Below, piece by piece: positions 13,592 to 21,454 of a stretch of DNA of 37,464 nt. Source of the DNA: a virus. The position numbers and the translations under genes were made by a program. The stretch's first letter is position 1; every line of letters starts with the position of its first letter. The notes beneath the pieces are model-generated. The model was not told where the DNA came from, made no database searches, and saw nothing but the letters and a program-made list of their open reading frames with translations. The DNA lies in the IMG/VR virus record IMGVR_UViG_3300044613_002880, positions 1 to 37,464 of that record; one strand, written 5' to 3'.

Positions 13592-14959
13592 ATGGACGTC
13601 TCCCAGGCATGGGGGCACCAGCAGTCCGCCAAGGACTGGCTGATGCCTCGTCGTTTTGGTCACTTGAACCACGAGGTTGGCTGCGGCAAAAGCCGCACCG
13701 TCCTCATGGCAGTGACCGGCAAGAAAACGGTGCTCATCGTCTGCCCGATCGCTGTCGGGCCTGCGTGGGAGAAGCAAGGAAGGCTCTTCGACCAGGGCCG
13801 ACGCTTCGTCGTCGCCGTGAAGGGGACGGCGGCCCAGCGAGTGAAGGCGATTCGCGAGGGGCTCGCGTCAAGCGGCCCCGTCGCGATCGTCGTGAACTAC
13901 GACTCGGTCTACCGTGGCGAGATTGGCAAACTCATCCAGGCCACGGCCTGGGACGCGATCGTTTGCGATGAGAGTCACCGGATCAAGTCTGGCGGGGCTC
14001 GGGCCTCGAAGTTCCTCTGGAAACTCGGCAAGTCCCGCCCCGATGCCCTGCGGCTGTGCCTCACCGGGACGCCGACGCCCAACAATCCGCTCGACTGGTT
14101 CGGCCAGTTCAGGTTTCTTGACGACTCGATCCTCGGCACGAGCGAGCGGGCACTTCGAGAGCGGCTCTGCGTTCTCCACCCGCAGTACAAGGGATGGATT
14201 CTCAACTGGAAACGTGACGGGCTGGAGGCCCTCGCCAAGAGGATCGACGACCACGTTCACCGCGTGCAGGCAGCCGACGTCCTGACTCTGCCGGAGGCGG
14301 TCCACACTCAGGTCGAGATTGAACTGAACAGCGTCGTCAGGGCGTTTTACGACGTGCTCGAAGAAGAGATGATCGCCCGCATCGAGAGCGGTGAGGTCGT
14401 AACGGCGGCGAACAGGATGGTCGTCACGGCTCGCCTCCACCTCGCGGCGAGCGGCCATGCAAAGCCGGACGGCGGCGACGTATTCCATCGAATCTGCGGC
14501 GAGCCGGACAAGCGGCTGTGGCTGAAAGACTGGCTCGAAGACTTCCCGCTGCGGGAGCCGCTCGTCGTGTTCGTGCGATTCCTCGAAGACCTTAGAGAGG
14601 TGGCCGAGGCCTGCGAGGCGTCAGGTCGGACCGTATCGCTTCTCTGCGGACACAAGAAGCAACTCGAAGAGTGGCAGGAAGGCAAGGCGGACGTGATCGT
14701 CGTCCAACAGCAGGCAGGCGGCGCGGGCGTGGACCTCACAAGGGCCGCGTACTGCGTCTTCTACTCGCTCTCGCACAGCCTCGGCGACTTCGAGCAATGT
14801 GTCGGTCGGTTGCACCGCCCAGGGCAGACGAAATGCTGCCGCTACTACCACGTCGTAGCAAAAGACACGATCGACGAGGCGATTTACGAGGCACTTCAAG
14901 ACAAGGCGGACGTCGCCGAGTCTGTGTTTTCGAGGCTCACACGGAGGGTTGGCAAGTGA
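13592..14959 (+). CDS. SNF2-type DEAD-like helicase (superfamily 2)
   Basis: 455 residues with the complete SF2 motif set: Q-like HQ (9-10), motif I VGCGKS (29-34), motif II CDESH (125-129), motif III LTGTPTPN, motif V QQQAGGAGVDLT and motif VI QCVGRLHRPGQ. The last is typical of SNF2/RapA-like phage helicases. These translocate on double-stranded DNA using ATP. Phage members are thought to help replication, recombination or protein removal. The gene overlaps the exonuclease gene by GTGA, as in many phage replication modules. Confidence 0.92.
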   Translation: MDVSQAWGHQQSAKDWLMPRRFGHLNHEVGCGKSRTVLMAVTGKKTVLIVCPIAVGPAWEKQGRLFDQGRRFVVAVKGTAAQRVKAIREGLASSGPVAIVVNYDSVYRGEIGKLIQATAWDAIVCDESHRIKSGGARASKFLWKLGKSRPDALRLCLTGTPTPNNPLDWFGQFRFLDDSILGTSERALRERLCVLHPQYKGWILNWKRDGLEALAKRIDDHVHRVQAADVLTLPEAVHTQVEIELNSVVRAFYDVLEEEMIARIESGEVVTAANRMVVTARLHLAASGHAKPDGGDVFHRICGEPDKRLWLKDWLEDFPLREPLVVFVRFLEDLREVAEACEASGRTVSLLCGHKKQLEEWQEGKADVIVVQQQAGGAGVDLTRAAYCVFYSLSHSLGDFEQCVGRLHRPGQTKCCRYYHVVAKDTIDEAIYEALQDKADVAESVFSRLTRRVGK

Positions 14960-15792
14960 TTATTCATAGTCTGGATACGGGCCTGCGGGTCGATTACGAC
15001 ATGGGCAACGACGCCTATCACGCAGAGAAAGAACACGTCAGTCGCTCGAAGGCTCACCGCTACCGGGGCCTCGCGGGCGGCCGTGCGCAGCGGTACGAGT
15101 CGGAAGGCAAGTCTCTGTTCTCCGGCAACGCCGCGACGAGTTTCGGCTCGATCGTCGACGCCGCCTTCGAGGCGGTTGTTAGGGGCGTCGACTGGAGGGC
15201 TCGGTGCGTCGTGCCGCCGCCGGGCGTGCTCGCCTCCGACGGCAGCCGTCGCGGCAACGCGTTCAAAGAGTGGAGATCGAGTTTGCCGGTCGGGGCCGTC
15301 GAGTGCTCCGAGAACGACTTCTCGAAAGTCGCCGACATGGTCGCAAGTCTCTGGGAGCACAAGCGGGCCCGCGAACTGATGGAGCAAGTCGCCCACTCCC
15401 AGATGAGCGTTTTCTGGACTGACGGCAACGGCCACAAGAGGAAGGCCCGCGCCGACGGCGTCACCCGTAGCGGCGCGTGGTTCGATCTGAAGACGACGTC
15501 CTCGGAGTGGCGTGAACTCCGCTGGAGTTTCGTTCGCTTTGGCTACGACTGGCAGGCCCGCTGGTATGCGGACGCGGCGGCCGCAGCCGGTGCGGAGCCA
15601 TTTGTCTTTCGGTTCGTCGTCGTCCAGACGTTCGCTCCTTTCGACGTGAAGGTCGTGACTCTCACCGACGATGCCCTCGATCGGGCCGGTCGCGAGATCG
15701 ACGAGACGCTCTTCGAGATGCGTCGTCGCGAGGAGACCGGCGCGTGGGTGCCGGAGTCGTATCACGAAGAAGAAGTTTTGGAGTTGGGTTGA
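14956..15792 (+). CDS. PD-(D/E)XK exonuclease (RecE/Cas4-like)
   Basis: 278 residues from GTG 14956, which overlaps the helicase stop (GTGA). An ATG at 15001 is an alternative, but it would lose RVDYD, part of the usual family opening. N-terminal MGNDAYHAEKEHVSRSKAH matches the Y-H...S-x-S start of the phage exonuclease VIII-like group. The catalytic core is RADGV (D167), FDLKTT (D177 and K179) and the downstream Q-x-x-W-Y (Q200-Y204). 5'-3' resection of double-stranded DNA for recombination is likely. A GTNYGGATAC copy lies inside the first codons. Confidence 0.88.
   Translation: MIIHSLDTGLRVDYDMGNDAYHAEKEHVSRSKAHRYRGLAGGRAQRYESEGKSLFSGNAATSFGSIVDAAFEAVVRGVDWRARCVVPPPGVLASDGSRRGNAFKEWRSSLPVGAVECSENDFSKVADMVASLWEHKRARELMEQVAHSQMSVFWTDGNGHKRKARADGVTRSGAWFDLKTTSSEWRELRWSFVRFGYDWQARWYADAAAAAGAEPFVFRFVVVQTFAPFDVKVVTLTDDALDRAGREIDETLFEMRRREETGAWVPESYHEEEVLELG
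14969..14978 (+). promoter_or_regulatory. GTNYGGATAC motif, site i (within CDS start)
   Basis: GTCTGGATAC then GGGCC, located ten bases after the TGA of the helicase gene but inside the exonuclease reading frame if GTG 14956 is used. Position relative to the upstream stop is like other sites. Confidence 0.38.
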
Positions 15793-15806
15793 TTTACGGA
15801 GAGAGC

Positions 15807-15825
15807 CCGCCGCAGAAAGCGGCGG
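15807..15825 (+). other. Short GC hairpin in the leader of the next gene
   Basis: CCGCCGC (15807-15813) pairs with GCGGCGG (15819-15825) around AGAAA. A weak motif-like TTTACGGAGA sits just upstream (from 15794). No U-tract follows. It is the third motif-hairpin arrangement in this module. Confidence 0.4.
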
Positions 15826-15866
15826 AACGTCTCTTCGCGTGTTGGTAGGCAACTAGGAGGACAATT

Positions 15867-16616
15867 ATGTCCACAGTTATCACGGTGTCCGGCGGCCCCA
15901 GGGCCCTCGGACTTTCGGCCGACGGCCAGTTCCGGCTGAAGGATTTGCAGCAGGTGAAGATTCCGGGCCAGGGCGGAACCACCTGGACATGGACGACGAT
16001 CATCGGCGACCGCTCGGCGAAGGAACTCGTCGGCACTCCGGTGGCGTTGAGCCCGGTCCAGTACGACCTGTGGCCGACGACGGGTCAGGCTTCGGAGGGC
16101 ACGGTTCCTTACCTCCGCAGTCACGACAACGTCACGGCCCACGTCGTGGGTGACGATCCTGGCGACCTCGATCTGAAGTTGATCGAGGCGGCGAAGAACC
16201 CCGACGGCACGATCGACTGCCGCAAACTCGTCTACTTCCAGTGGACCGAGAACGCGGCGGGTGAGAAGCGGATTCCTCCGCGAGCCAACGGCACGAGCGT
16301 CATTGTCCTCCAGCGTGAGGAAGACGGCGCGACGGTCTACGTTCGCCTGAGCAAGACGTCGAGCCCAGTGGTTCAGCGGTTCTTCTCGGAGGTGGCGAAG
16401 CAGGGCCTTCTGCCATTCCAGACGGTCGTTTCCCTTGGGCTCGAAAAAGTCCAGGGCAAGAAGGCTCCCTACAGCCGTGTCGTGCCGAAGTTCGTCCGGG
16501 CTCTCGATCCAGAGTTCCGCGACTTCTTCCGCGAGGACTTCGAGCGCATTAGCCCGCTCCTGCGGGGGTCGCTGGAGAAGTACCCGAAGGTCGATTCGGA
16601 TTCGGTGCCGTTCTAG
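15867..16616 (+). CDS. Hypothetical protein in single-strand-binding/recombination position
   Basis: 249 residues, ATG 15867 after AGGAGG. The order exonuclease - this gene - primase is where phages often place a single-strand-binding or annealing protein. The N-terminal half is beta-rich (VSGGPRALGLSADGQFRLKDLQ...TTWTWTTIIGD), compatible with an OB-like fold. However, I see no definite ssDNA-binding signature, and the C-terminus (PKVDSDSVPF) is only mildly acidic. Context suggests a recombination accessory protein. Low confidence in function, high confidence in the gene. Confidence 0.72.
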   Translation: MSTVITVSGGPRALGLSADGQFRLKDLQQVKIPGQGGTTWTWTTIIGDRSAKELVGTPVALSPVQYDLWPTTGQASEGTVPYLRSHDNVTAHVVGDDPGDLDLKLIEAAKNPDGTIDCRKLVYFQWTENAAGEKRIPPRANGTSVIVLQREEDGATVYVRLSKTSSPVVQRFFSEVAKQGLLPFQTVVSLGLEKVQGKKAPYSRVVPKFVRALDPEFRDFFREDFERISPLLRGSLEKYPKVDSDSVPF

Positions 16617-16621
16617 TTGTT

Positions 16622-16631
16622 GTACGGATAC
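16622..16631 (+). promoter_or_regulatory. GTNYGGATAC motif, site j
   Basis: GTACGGATAC, five bases after the TAG at 16616. Its GGGCC tail is the first part of a 31-bp palindrome. Confidence 0.48.
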
Positions 16632-16632
16632 G

Positions 16633-16663
16633 GGCCCCGGGCAGCACTGTGCTGCCCGGGGCC
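16633..16663 (+). other. Near-perfect 31-bp palindrome (5' leader hairpin?)
   Basis: Fifteen bases (16633-16647, beginning GGCCCCGGG) pair perfectly with 16649-16663 around a single central T. A run of six T comes only about 14 bases later (16677-16683), too far away for a classic terminator. The hairpin starts two bases after the motif, so a transcript starting there would carry it at its 5' end. Confidence 0.65.
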
Positions 16664-16698
16664 GTTCCGTCTCATCATTTTTTCAAGGAGGAATTCAA

Positions 16699-18321
16699 GT
16701 GATTCAGTACAACGCCGATGAAGTGTTCGCAGCCGCCGCAAGTCTCGCGGCCCGTGGCTGGAAGGTCGTGAAAATCTACGGCCTCCGCGACGACCTCTCC
16801 TGCACCTGCGCCCGTGGCCGATCGTGCCCGTCGGCCGGAAAACATCCCGTCGATCACGAGTGGCAGACAACCGCCACCGACGACGAGAACACGATCGCCG
16901 GGTGGTTCGAGAACACCAACGCCAACGTCCGCTGGAACATCGGCGTTCGGCTCGGGGCGTCGTCCGGGATCATCGACGTCGAGGCCGACGACGACAACGC
17001 ACTCCGCGTCATGCAGGAGTACGGGCTCGACAAGATTTACACGACGGCGTACCAGGGCTCACGCGGGCCGCACTATCTCTTCGAGTATGAGGAGGCCCTG
17101 CCCGCGTCCGGTGTCGTGAAGGTCGACGGGCTCGAAGTTCGGATCGGGGGCGGCGAGAAGGGGACGCAGAGCGTGTTCCCCATGTCGTGGCACAAGACCG
17201 GCGTCCAGTACAAGTGGCTCCCGGGTCGATCGCCGGATGAGGTGCTCCCGGCCAAACTGCCTGCCAAGTTCCTGGAGCGAGTCTTCCAGAAGTCTCGACA
17301 AGGCACGGGCGGTGCCGTCGCTCAGGCTCGCGAGGTCTGTGCCGGTGGCGGCGAGGGCGAGGTGATGAAGGTCTCGACCGGCGGCAGGCACGCGTTCCTC
17401 GTCGGGCTCGCCAGCCGCTATTGCTGGCTGATTCGTCCGGAGTACACGGAGGAGCACAAGAGAGAGGTCTGCGACTGGATGCTTTCCCAGAACGATCGCC
17501 ACTGCGATCCGCCAAAAAGCCGCGACGAGGTGGTCGCGATTGTGAATAGCCAGTTCGCGTTCTACATGGCGAGGGCGGAGGAGCGTCGAGTCAGGCGGCC
17601 CCTGGAGCGGATCGGCCTCGTGTGGAACGGCGAGACGGGAGAGTACGAGCCCGGCCAGTGGCGGCTCACCGTGATTCACAGCGACCCGAGGAGTTACAGG
17701 CTCTCGATCATGCACCCCAAGATTCGAGGGGAGCGAGTTGCCGTTCATATCGACGCCCACACGCTCCGCTCGGCGTCCCTGATGGCTGACGCGATCCTTG
17801 CTTCGACGGGCACGTTCAACCCGGCGACCCCGTCCAGGACAGCCTGGGCGAAGGTCTGGGACGGTGAATCGACTCGCGAGGAGGGCGGCCCCTGGCAGCA
17901 TACCGAGGGGCTCCTCGCCCGCCTCCTGGAGGACTGCGAGGAAGAGTTCCCGCCAGCCGAGTGCAAGACCTACGCGAGGACGGCGAACTGCCTCCTGGCC
18001 TATCTCAGGAGGTTCGGGGCCTCAAACTCCGACGACGGAGAACTGGCGGAGACAGGCACTCCACAGTGGATCAAGAACCGCCGGACGGGCCAGGACGAGT
18101 TGCTCATCAAGTGGGAGACCATGTGGGAGGCCGTCTGCAAGAGATACCCGTTCGTGACGAACCGAGACGTGATCGACCTGCGTCGCCGCCTGTTGCAGGT
18201 CGTGACGCCGGGCCTCGATCGGTTCACGGATCGCCTAGAGACGGTCGGGGGCAACCGCAGCCGGTGGATCGTCTGGTCAGACGAGCACCTCCGCGCCCTG
18301 GAGAAGTTGTCGATCGAATGA
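16699..18321 (+). CDS. Bifunctional DNA primase-polymerase (Prim-Pol)
   Basis: 540 residues from GTG 16699 (AAGGAGGAATTC upstream). The N-terminal Prim-Pol domain is clear: GWKVVKIYGL (20-29), a zinc-type C-x-C...C-x-S-A-G-K-H-P (35-50), metal motif GIIDVEAD (90-97) and S-x-G-P-H-Y (121-126). The remainder contains a helical primase C-terminal-like region (HAFLVGLASRYCWL) and a long charged C-terminus. No Walker A is seen, so a helicase is not fused on. Primer synthesis for phage replication, with the UvrD-type helicase downstream. Confidence 0.88.
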   Translation: MIQYNADEVFAAAASLAARGWKVVKIYGLRDDLSCTCARGRSCPSAGKHPVDHEWQTTATDDENTIAGWFENTNANVRWNIGVRLGASSGIIDVEADDDNALRVMQEYGLDKIYTTAYQGSRGPHYLFEYEEALPASGVVKVDGLEVRIGGGEKGTQSVFPMSWHKTGVQYKWLPGRSPDEVLPAKLPAKFLERVFQKSRQGTGGAVAQAREVCAGGGEGEVMKVSTGGRHAFLVGLASRYCWLIRPEYTEEHKREVCDWMLSQNDRHCDPPKSRDEVVAIVNSQFAFYMARAEERRVRRPLERIGLVWNGETGEYEPGQWRLTVIHSDPRSYRLSIMHPKIRGERVAVHIDAHTLRSASLMADAILASTGTFNPATPSRTAWAKVWDGESTREEGGPWQHTEGLLARLLEDCEEEFPPAECKTYARTANCLLAYLRRFGASNSDDGELAETGTPQWIKNRRTGQDELLIKWETMWEAVCKRYPFVTNRDVIDLRRRLLQVVTPGLDRFTDRLETVGGNRSRWIVWSDEHLRALEKLSIE

Positions 18322-18330
18322 AACAAGCCG

Positions 18331-18451
18331 CTTCCTATATAGGAGACCAACAGACCCAAAACGCACTAAATCTAAAGTCCAAAGTTCAAACACACCATTT
18401 TCGGGTCAGAAGTCCCTTTCATGTAAGGGTTTAGGTCTCCTATATAGGAAG
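18331..18451. repeat. 18-bp inverted repeats in AT-rich gap; candidate replication origin
   Basis: CTTCCTATATAGGAGACC (18331-18348) and its exact reverse complement (18434-18451) are 85 bases apart. Each arm contains the 12-bp palindrome TCCTATATAGGA. A second inverted pair TCCAAAGTTC (18378-18387) and GAACTTTGGA (18451-18460) and a small hairpin CCCTT/AAGGG (18414-18429) lie in the same stretch. The gap 18322-18507 is about 42 % GC in its core against 60-65 % around it. It sits between primase and helicase genes. An origin or a two-operator control region are the main readings. Confidence 0.72.
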
Positions 18452-18507
18452 AACTTTGGATTGTTCTCTCAGGTTCAACAAGTTCACTTTCTGAGGAGGT
18501 AGGCAAG

Positions 18508-20172
18508 ATGGCGAGCATAGAGAGGTGGATCGGCGGACCTGGGACGGGGAAGACCCGGCTGATCCAGGGCGAACTGACCGCGAGCCGCGAGGCCCTCGGC
18601 CTCTCGACGGCGGAGGTCGGGTGCTGCACGTTCACCCGCGCCGGGCGGGCGGAGTTGAGCGAGCGGGTGGCGGCCTCGTGGGGCTGCGAGCCCGAGGCTC
18701 TGACCAAGCACGGTTGGTTCCGGACCGCGCACTCGATCGCGTTCAAGCAGGCCCAGATCGAGGAGGGTCGTCTCCTCGAAGGCGGAGACGGGGCCGAGTG
18801 GGTCAGCGACGCCGTCGGCCAGAAGATCGTCGCCAAGCGGTCCCAGGACGGCGGGACCGAGTTCGAGAGCGGCGAGGGCAACAACTCGGCGACTCTCTCT
18901 CTCAGGGCCTGGGAGTTGGCCCGCCAAACCATGACCACGCTCTCCAGCGTGATCGAGTTGTGGTCGAGCATCGGCGACGACGCCCCGGGGATTTCAGAGG
19001 CCGAGTCGATCGTCAGGAAGTACGAGATCGCGAAGACCCGCGAAGGGCGTATCGATTTCACCGACTTGGTGAGCCTCTACGCAGGCGTCAAGCACTGCCC
19101 GCAGGAGGGCCCGAGCGAGGTGCAGCCTGTCGGAGACGTTCCCGAGTCTCTCCGCGTCCTCGCGATCGACGAGGCCCAGGACTCGTCGGCGATCGTCGAT
19201 CGAATCTGCCGTCGCCTCGCGTCGTCGCCCAACATGGAGAGAGTCTTGATCGTGGGGGACCCGTATCAATCGATCTTCGGTTTCGGCGGCTCAGACTTTC
19301 GCCACTTCCTCGCGTGGGACGCGGAGGAAAAAACGATGGAGCAAAGTTTCCGCTGCCCCGACATCGTGATGAAGTTGGGCGAGTCGTGCATTCGACAAAT
19401 GAGAACGGGCTACCGCGACCGGGGCATCAAGCCAGCGACTCACGACGGGCGGATCGAGCACGCGTTTGACGTGACCGACGCGATCTCTCGAATCAAGCCG
19501 GACAAGTCGACGCTGATCCTCGGCCGGTGTGCGTTCGCTCTCGCCGAGTACGAGGCGGAACTTACGACGGCGGGAATCCCGTACTCGTGGATCGACGCGT
19601 CGCCCGGCGGCAGTGCATTGTCTGGATACAGGGCGTTGTGGGACCTGGAGCACGGCGAGGTCGTGAGCGGACCGGAGTGGGCTGCCGCCGTCGCGATCCT
19701 GGCTGTGAAGCACAAGGAGTTGGGAAAACTCCTGCATCACGGTGAGAAGACCGCCTGGGCGAAGGGGAACAGATCGGACGTCGATCTCGTTCTGCCCATC
19801 CCAGAGTACCTGGAGAGGGCGGGCTGCGAGCAGCCGCTCATCGAACTGATCAAGGCGGGCAGGTGGGCCGAGGCGATGGACACAAAGCACGCCGCGAAGG
19901 CTGACGCGTGGCGGCGATGCGCGGTGTCGCACGGCCCCGAGTTGGCGACGAGCCCGAAGACTCGCCTCTCGACGATCCACTCGGCGAAAGGGTGCGAGGG
20001 CGACACGGTGATCCTGTCCACGATTTCCTCGAAGGCAGTCGAGACGGCGAGGCTTTCACTCTCTTCGCGATGGGACGAGGAATGCCGCGTGAACTATGTG
20101 GCAGTGACCAGGGCGAGGGAGAATCTGATCGTGGTAGACGACGGAGGAAAGTACCGCCTGGAGTTGCCGTAA
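18508..20172 (+). CDS. UvrD/Rep-like superfamily 1 helicase
   Basis: 554 residues, ATG 18508 after GAGGAGG. All SF1A motifs are present in order: I GGPGTGKT (9-16), Ia TFTRAGRAEL, II IDEAQDSS, III VGDPYQSIFGFGGSD, IV EQSFRCP, V STIHSAKGCEGD and VI NYVAVTRARENL. It is shorter than host UvrD (about 720), as phage members often are. 3'-5' DNA unwinding in phage replication or recombination is expected. The stop overlaps the next start (TAATG). The gene contains an in-frame GTCTGGATAC (19620-19629), probably by chance. Confidence 0.92.
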   Translation: MASIERWIGGPGTGKTRLIQGELTASREALGLSTAEVGCCTFTRAGRAELSERVAASWGCEPEALTKHGWFRTAHSIAFKQAQIEEGRLLEGGDGAEWVSDAVGQKIVAKRSQDGGTEFESGEGNNSATLSLRAWELARQTMTTLSSVIELWSSIGDDAPGISEAESIVRKYEIAKTREGRIDFTDLVSLYAGVKHCPQEGPSEVQPVGDVPESLRVLAIDEAQDSSAIVDRICRRLASSPNMERVLIVGDPYQSIFGFGGSDFRHFLAWDAEEKTMEQSFRCPDIVMKLGESCIRQMRTGYRDRGIKPATHDGRIEHAFDVTDAISRIKPDKSTLILGRCAFALAEYEAELTTAGIPYSWIDASPGGSALSGYRALWDLEHGEVVSGPEWAAAVAILAVKHKELGKLLHHGEKTAWAKGNRSDVDLVLPIPEYLERAGCEQPLIELIKAGRWAEAMDTKHAAKADAWRRCAVSHGPELATSPKTRLSTIHSAKGCEGDTVILSTISSKAVETARLSLSSRWDEECRVNYVAVTRARENLIVVDDGGKYRLELP

Positions 20173-20969
20173 TGAAGACCCTGCTCGCGTTTCTCTTGCT
20201 CGCCGGTTCTGTGTTTGCTGGAACGATCGATCCAAAGGCCTCAGACCAGAAGCATCTCGATTACGGGAGCCAGTTCGAGTGCGTTGCCAAAATCTCATGC
20301 CGCTACACAAAGTCCGGCGTCACGGGATGGGCATCGTGCGTCATCATCTCAGAGCACTGGATCGTGACGGCCGCCCACGTCGTCGCGGAAGCCGAAGACT
20401 GGGTCGTGTACGTCTCCGGCGAGAAGTATCCGCTCGACCGGGTCTACGTTCACGAAGACTTCGAGACAGGCAATGGCAACGACATCGCGGTCGGCCATTC
20501 GGAAAGAAAGATTGCCCTGTCTTTCTTTCCGGCGTTGTACGGACAGGAGGACGAGCAGGGGCAGGTCGTCTCGATCTGCGGTCACGGCATCGCTGGCACG
20601 TTTGCGACCGGGCACGTCCTGGCCGACGGGAAGAAACGCGCGGGCTCGAACATGGTGGACTACGTCGACCCGAAGGGGCTCCTCGTGTGCTCAGTCGGCA
20701 GCGGCACGGCCACGCAACTGGAGTATCTGATCAGCCCTGGCGACTCGGGCGGCGGCCTATTCGTCGGCAAGGAATTGGCGGGCATCAACTCGGTCGTCAT
20801 GTCGGTGGGCAGGGCCCCGCTCTCGAAGTGGGGCGACGAGTCTGGGCACACAAGAATCTCGAAACACAAGGAGTGGATTTGTGAAAGAGTTGCTGTTCGA
20901 GAAGGCCCCGGAGGAGAGGGACGGGCAGGCAAAAAAGAAGGTCTCGAAGCGGAAACGCCAGGAGACTGA
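20172..20969 (+). CDS. Secreted trypsin-like serine protease
   Basis: 265 residues. A clear signal peptide MKTLLAFLLLAGSVFA with cleavage near A16-G17 is followed by a trypsin-fold domain. The triad is H69 in TAAHVV, D104 in GNDIAV and S192 in PGDSGGG. Cys residues are present but pairings are uncertain. The last 30 residues overlap the next gene in another frame and are basic and low in structure. Export across the inner membrane is expected. A phage-encoded secreted protease could act on surface proteins, in lysis, or in defence against other phages. Unusual within a replication module. Confidence 0.88.
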   Translation: MKTLLAFLLLAGSVFAGTIDPKASDQKHLDYGSQFECVAKISCRYTKSGVTGWASCVIISEHWIVTAAHVVAEAEDWVVYVSGEKYPLDRVYVHEDFETGNGNDIAVGHSERKIALSFFPALYGQEDEQGQVVSICGHGIAGTFATGHVLADGKKRAGSNMVDYVDPKGLLVCSVGSGTATQLEYLISPGDSGGGLFVGKELAGINSVVMSVGRAPLSKWGDESGHTRISKHKEWICERVAVREGPGGEGRAGKKEGLEAETPGD

Positions 20970-21378
20970 GGTCGTCTCGACGGCTTCGGACTGGGTCCCG
21001 GCCGAGCCCAAGCCCTACCTCGCCTCGATCGACGGCCACTACTCGTGCGACAAGTGCGGGATCACGCTCCTCGACCTCGTCGAGGTCCGGAAAGTCGACG
21101 GCCACGAGAAATGGCTCGTGACTTGCGGCTGGTGGTGTATGCACTCTTGGCTCGTCGACCCGATCCCAGGCCTGATCGACGAACAGGACCGCAAGGACAC
21201 GCAGACGGAAGCGTTTCGCGTCCGCGACGGCCTGTTTGCGGGCAAGACTTTCGACGAGATTGCGGCGACTGAAGTCGGACTGATGTATATCGAGGGGCTC
21301 GTGAAAAAGAGCAATCGCACCGTCTTGGCAGAAGCGGCCGCAAAATGGTTGACAGAAAACAAAGGACGGATACGATAA
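20881..21378 (+). CDS. Zinc-binding protein with ExoX-C-like domain
   Basis: 165 residues from GTG 20881 (AAGGAG at 20869-20874), overlapping the protease gene by 89 bases. A Lys-rich start is followed by CDKCGIT and CGWWCMHSW, likely one zinc site. The last 45 residues (FAGKTFDEIAATEVGLMYIEGL) match the small ExoX-like C-terminal domain pattern often attached to phage exonucleases. No exonuclease catalytic domain is present here, so an accessory nucleic-acid-binding role is inferred. Confidence 0.74.
   Translation: MKELLFEKAPEERDGQAKKKVSKRKRQETEVVSTASDWVPAEPKPYLASIDGHYSCDKCGITLLDLVEVRKVDGHEKWLVTCGWWCMHSWLVDPIPGLIDEQDRKDTQTEAFRVRDGLFAGKTFDEIAATEVGLMYIEGLVKKSNRTVLAEAAAKWLTENKGRIR
21349..21376 (+). 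promoter_or_regulatory. Promoter with GTNYGGATAC motif, site l
   Basis: TTGACA (21349-21354), 16 bases, TACGAT (21371-21376). The variant motif GGACGGATAC (21364-21373) overlaps the -10 and is followed by GATAACCCACA. The promoter overlaps the end of the upstream gene and points towards the terminator-like hairpin at 21405. Confidence 0.52.
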
Positions 21379-21404
21379 CCCACACGTCACGGATTGGCGT
21401 GTAT

Positions 21405-21454
21405 GGCCGAGAGGCCAGCACAACGGAATGGCTGGCCTCTCGGCCTCTTTTTTT
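21405..21454 (+). terminator. Intrinsic terminator or attenuator abutting a start codon
   Basis: GGCCGAGAGGCCAGC (21405-21419) pairs perfectly with 21431-21445 around an 11-base loop, followed by TCTTTTTTT (21446-21454). This is the only textbook intrinsic terminator in the window. The ATG of the next gene is the very next base (21455). With a promoter about 30 bases upstream, conditional read-through (attenuation) is possible. Confidence 0.85.

Noticed and set aside
19620-19629. GTCTGGATAC within the UvrD-type helicase gene.
   Set aside because: It lies deep in a conserved coding region with no gene start nearby; probably chance or codon-driven, so not counted as a site.
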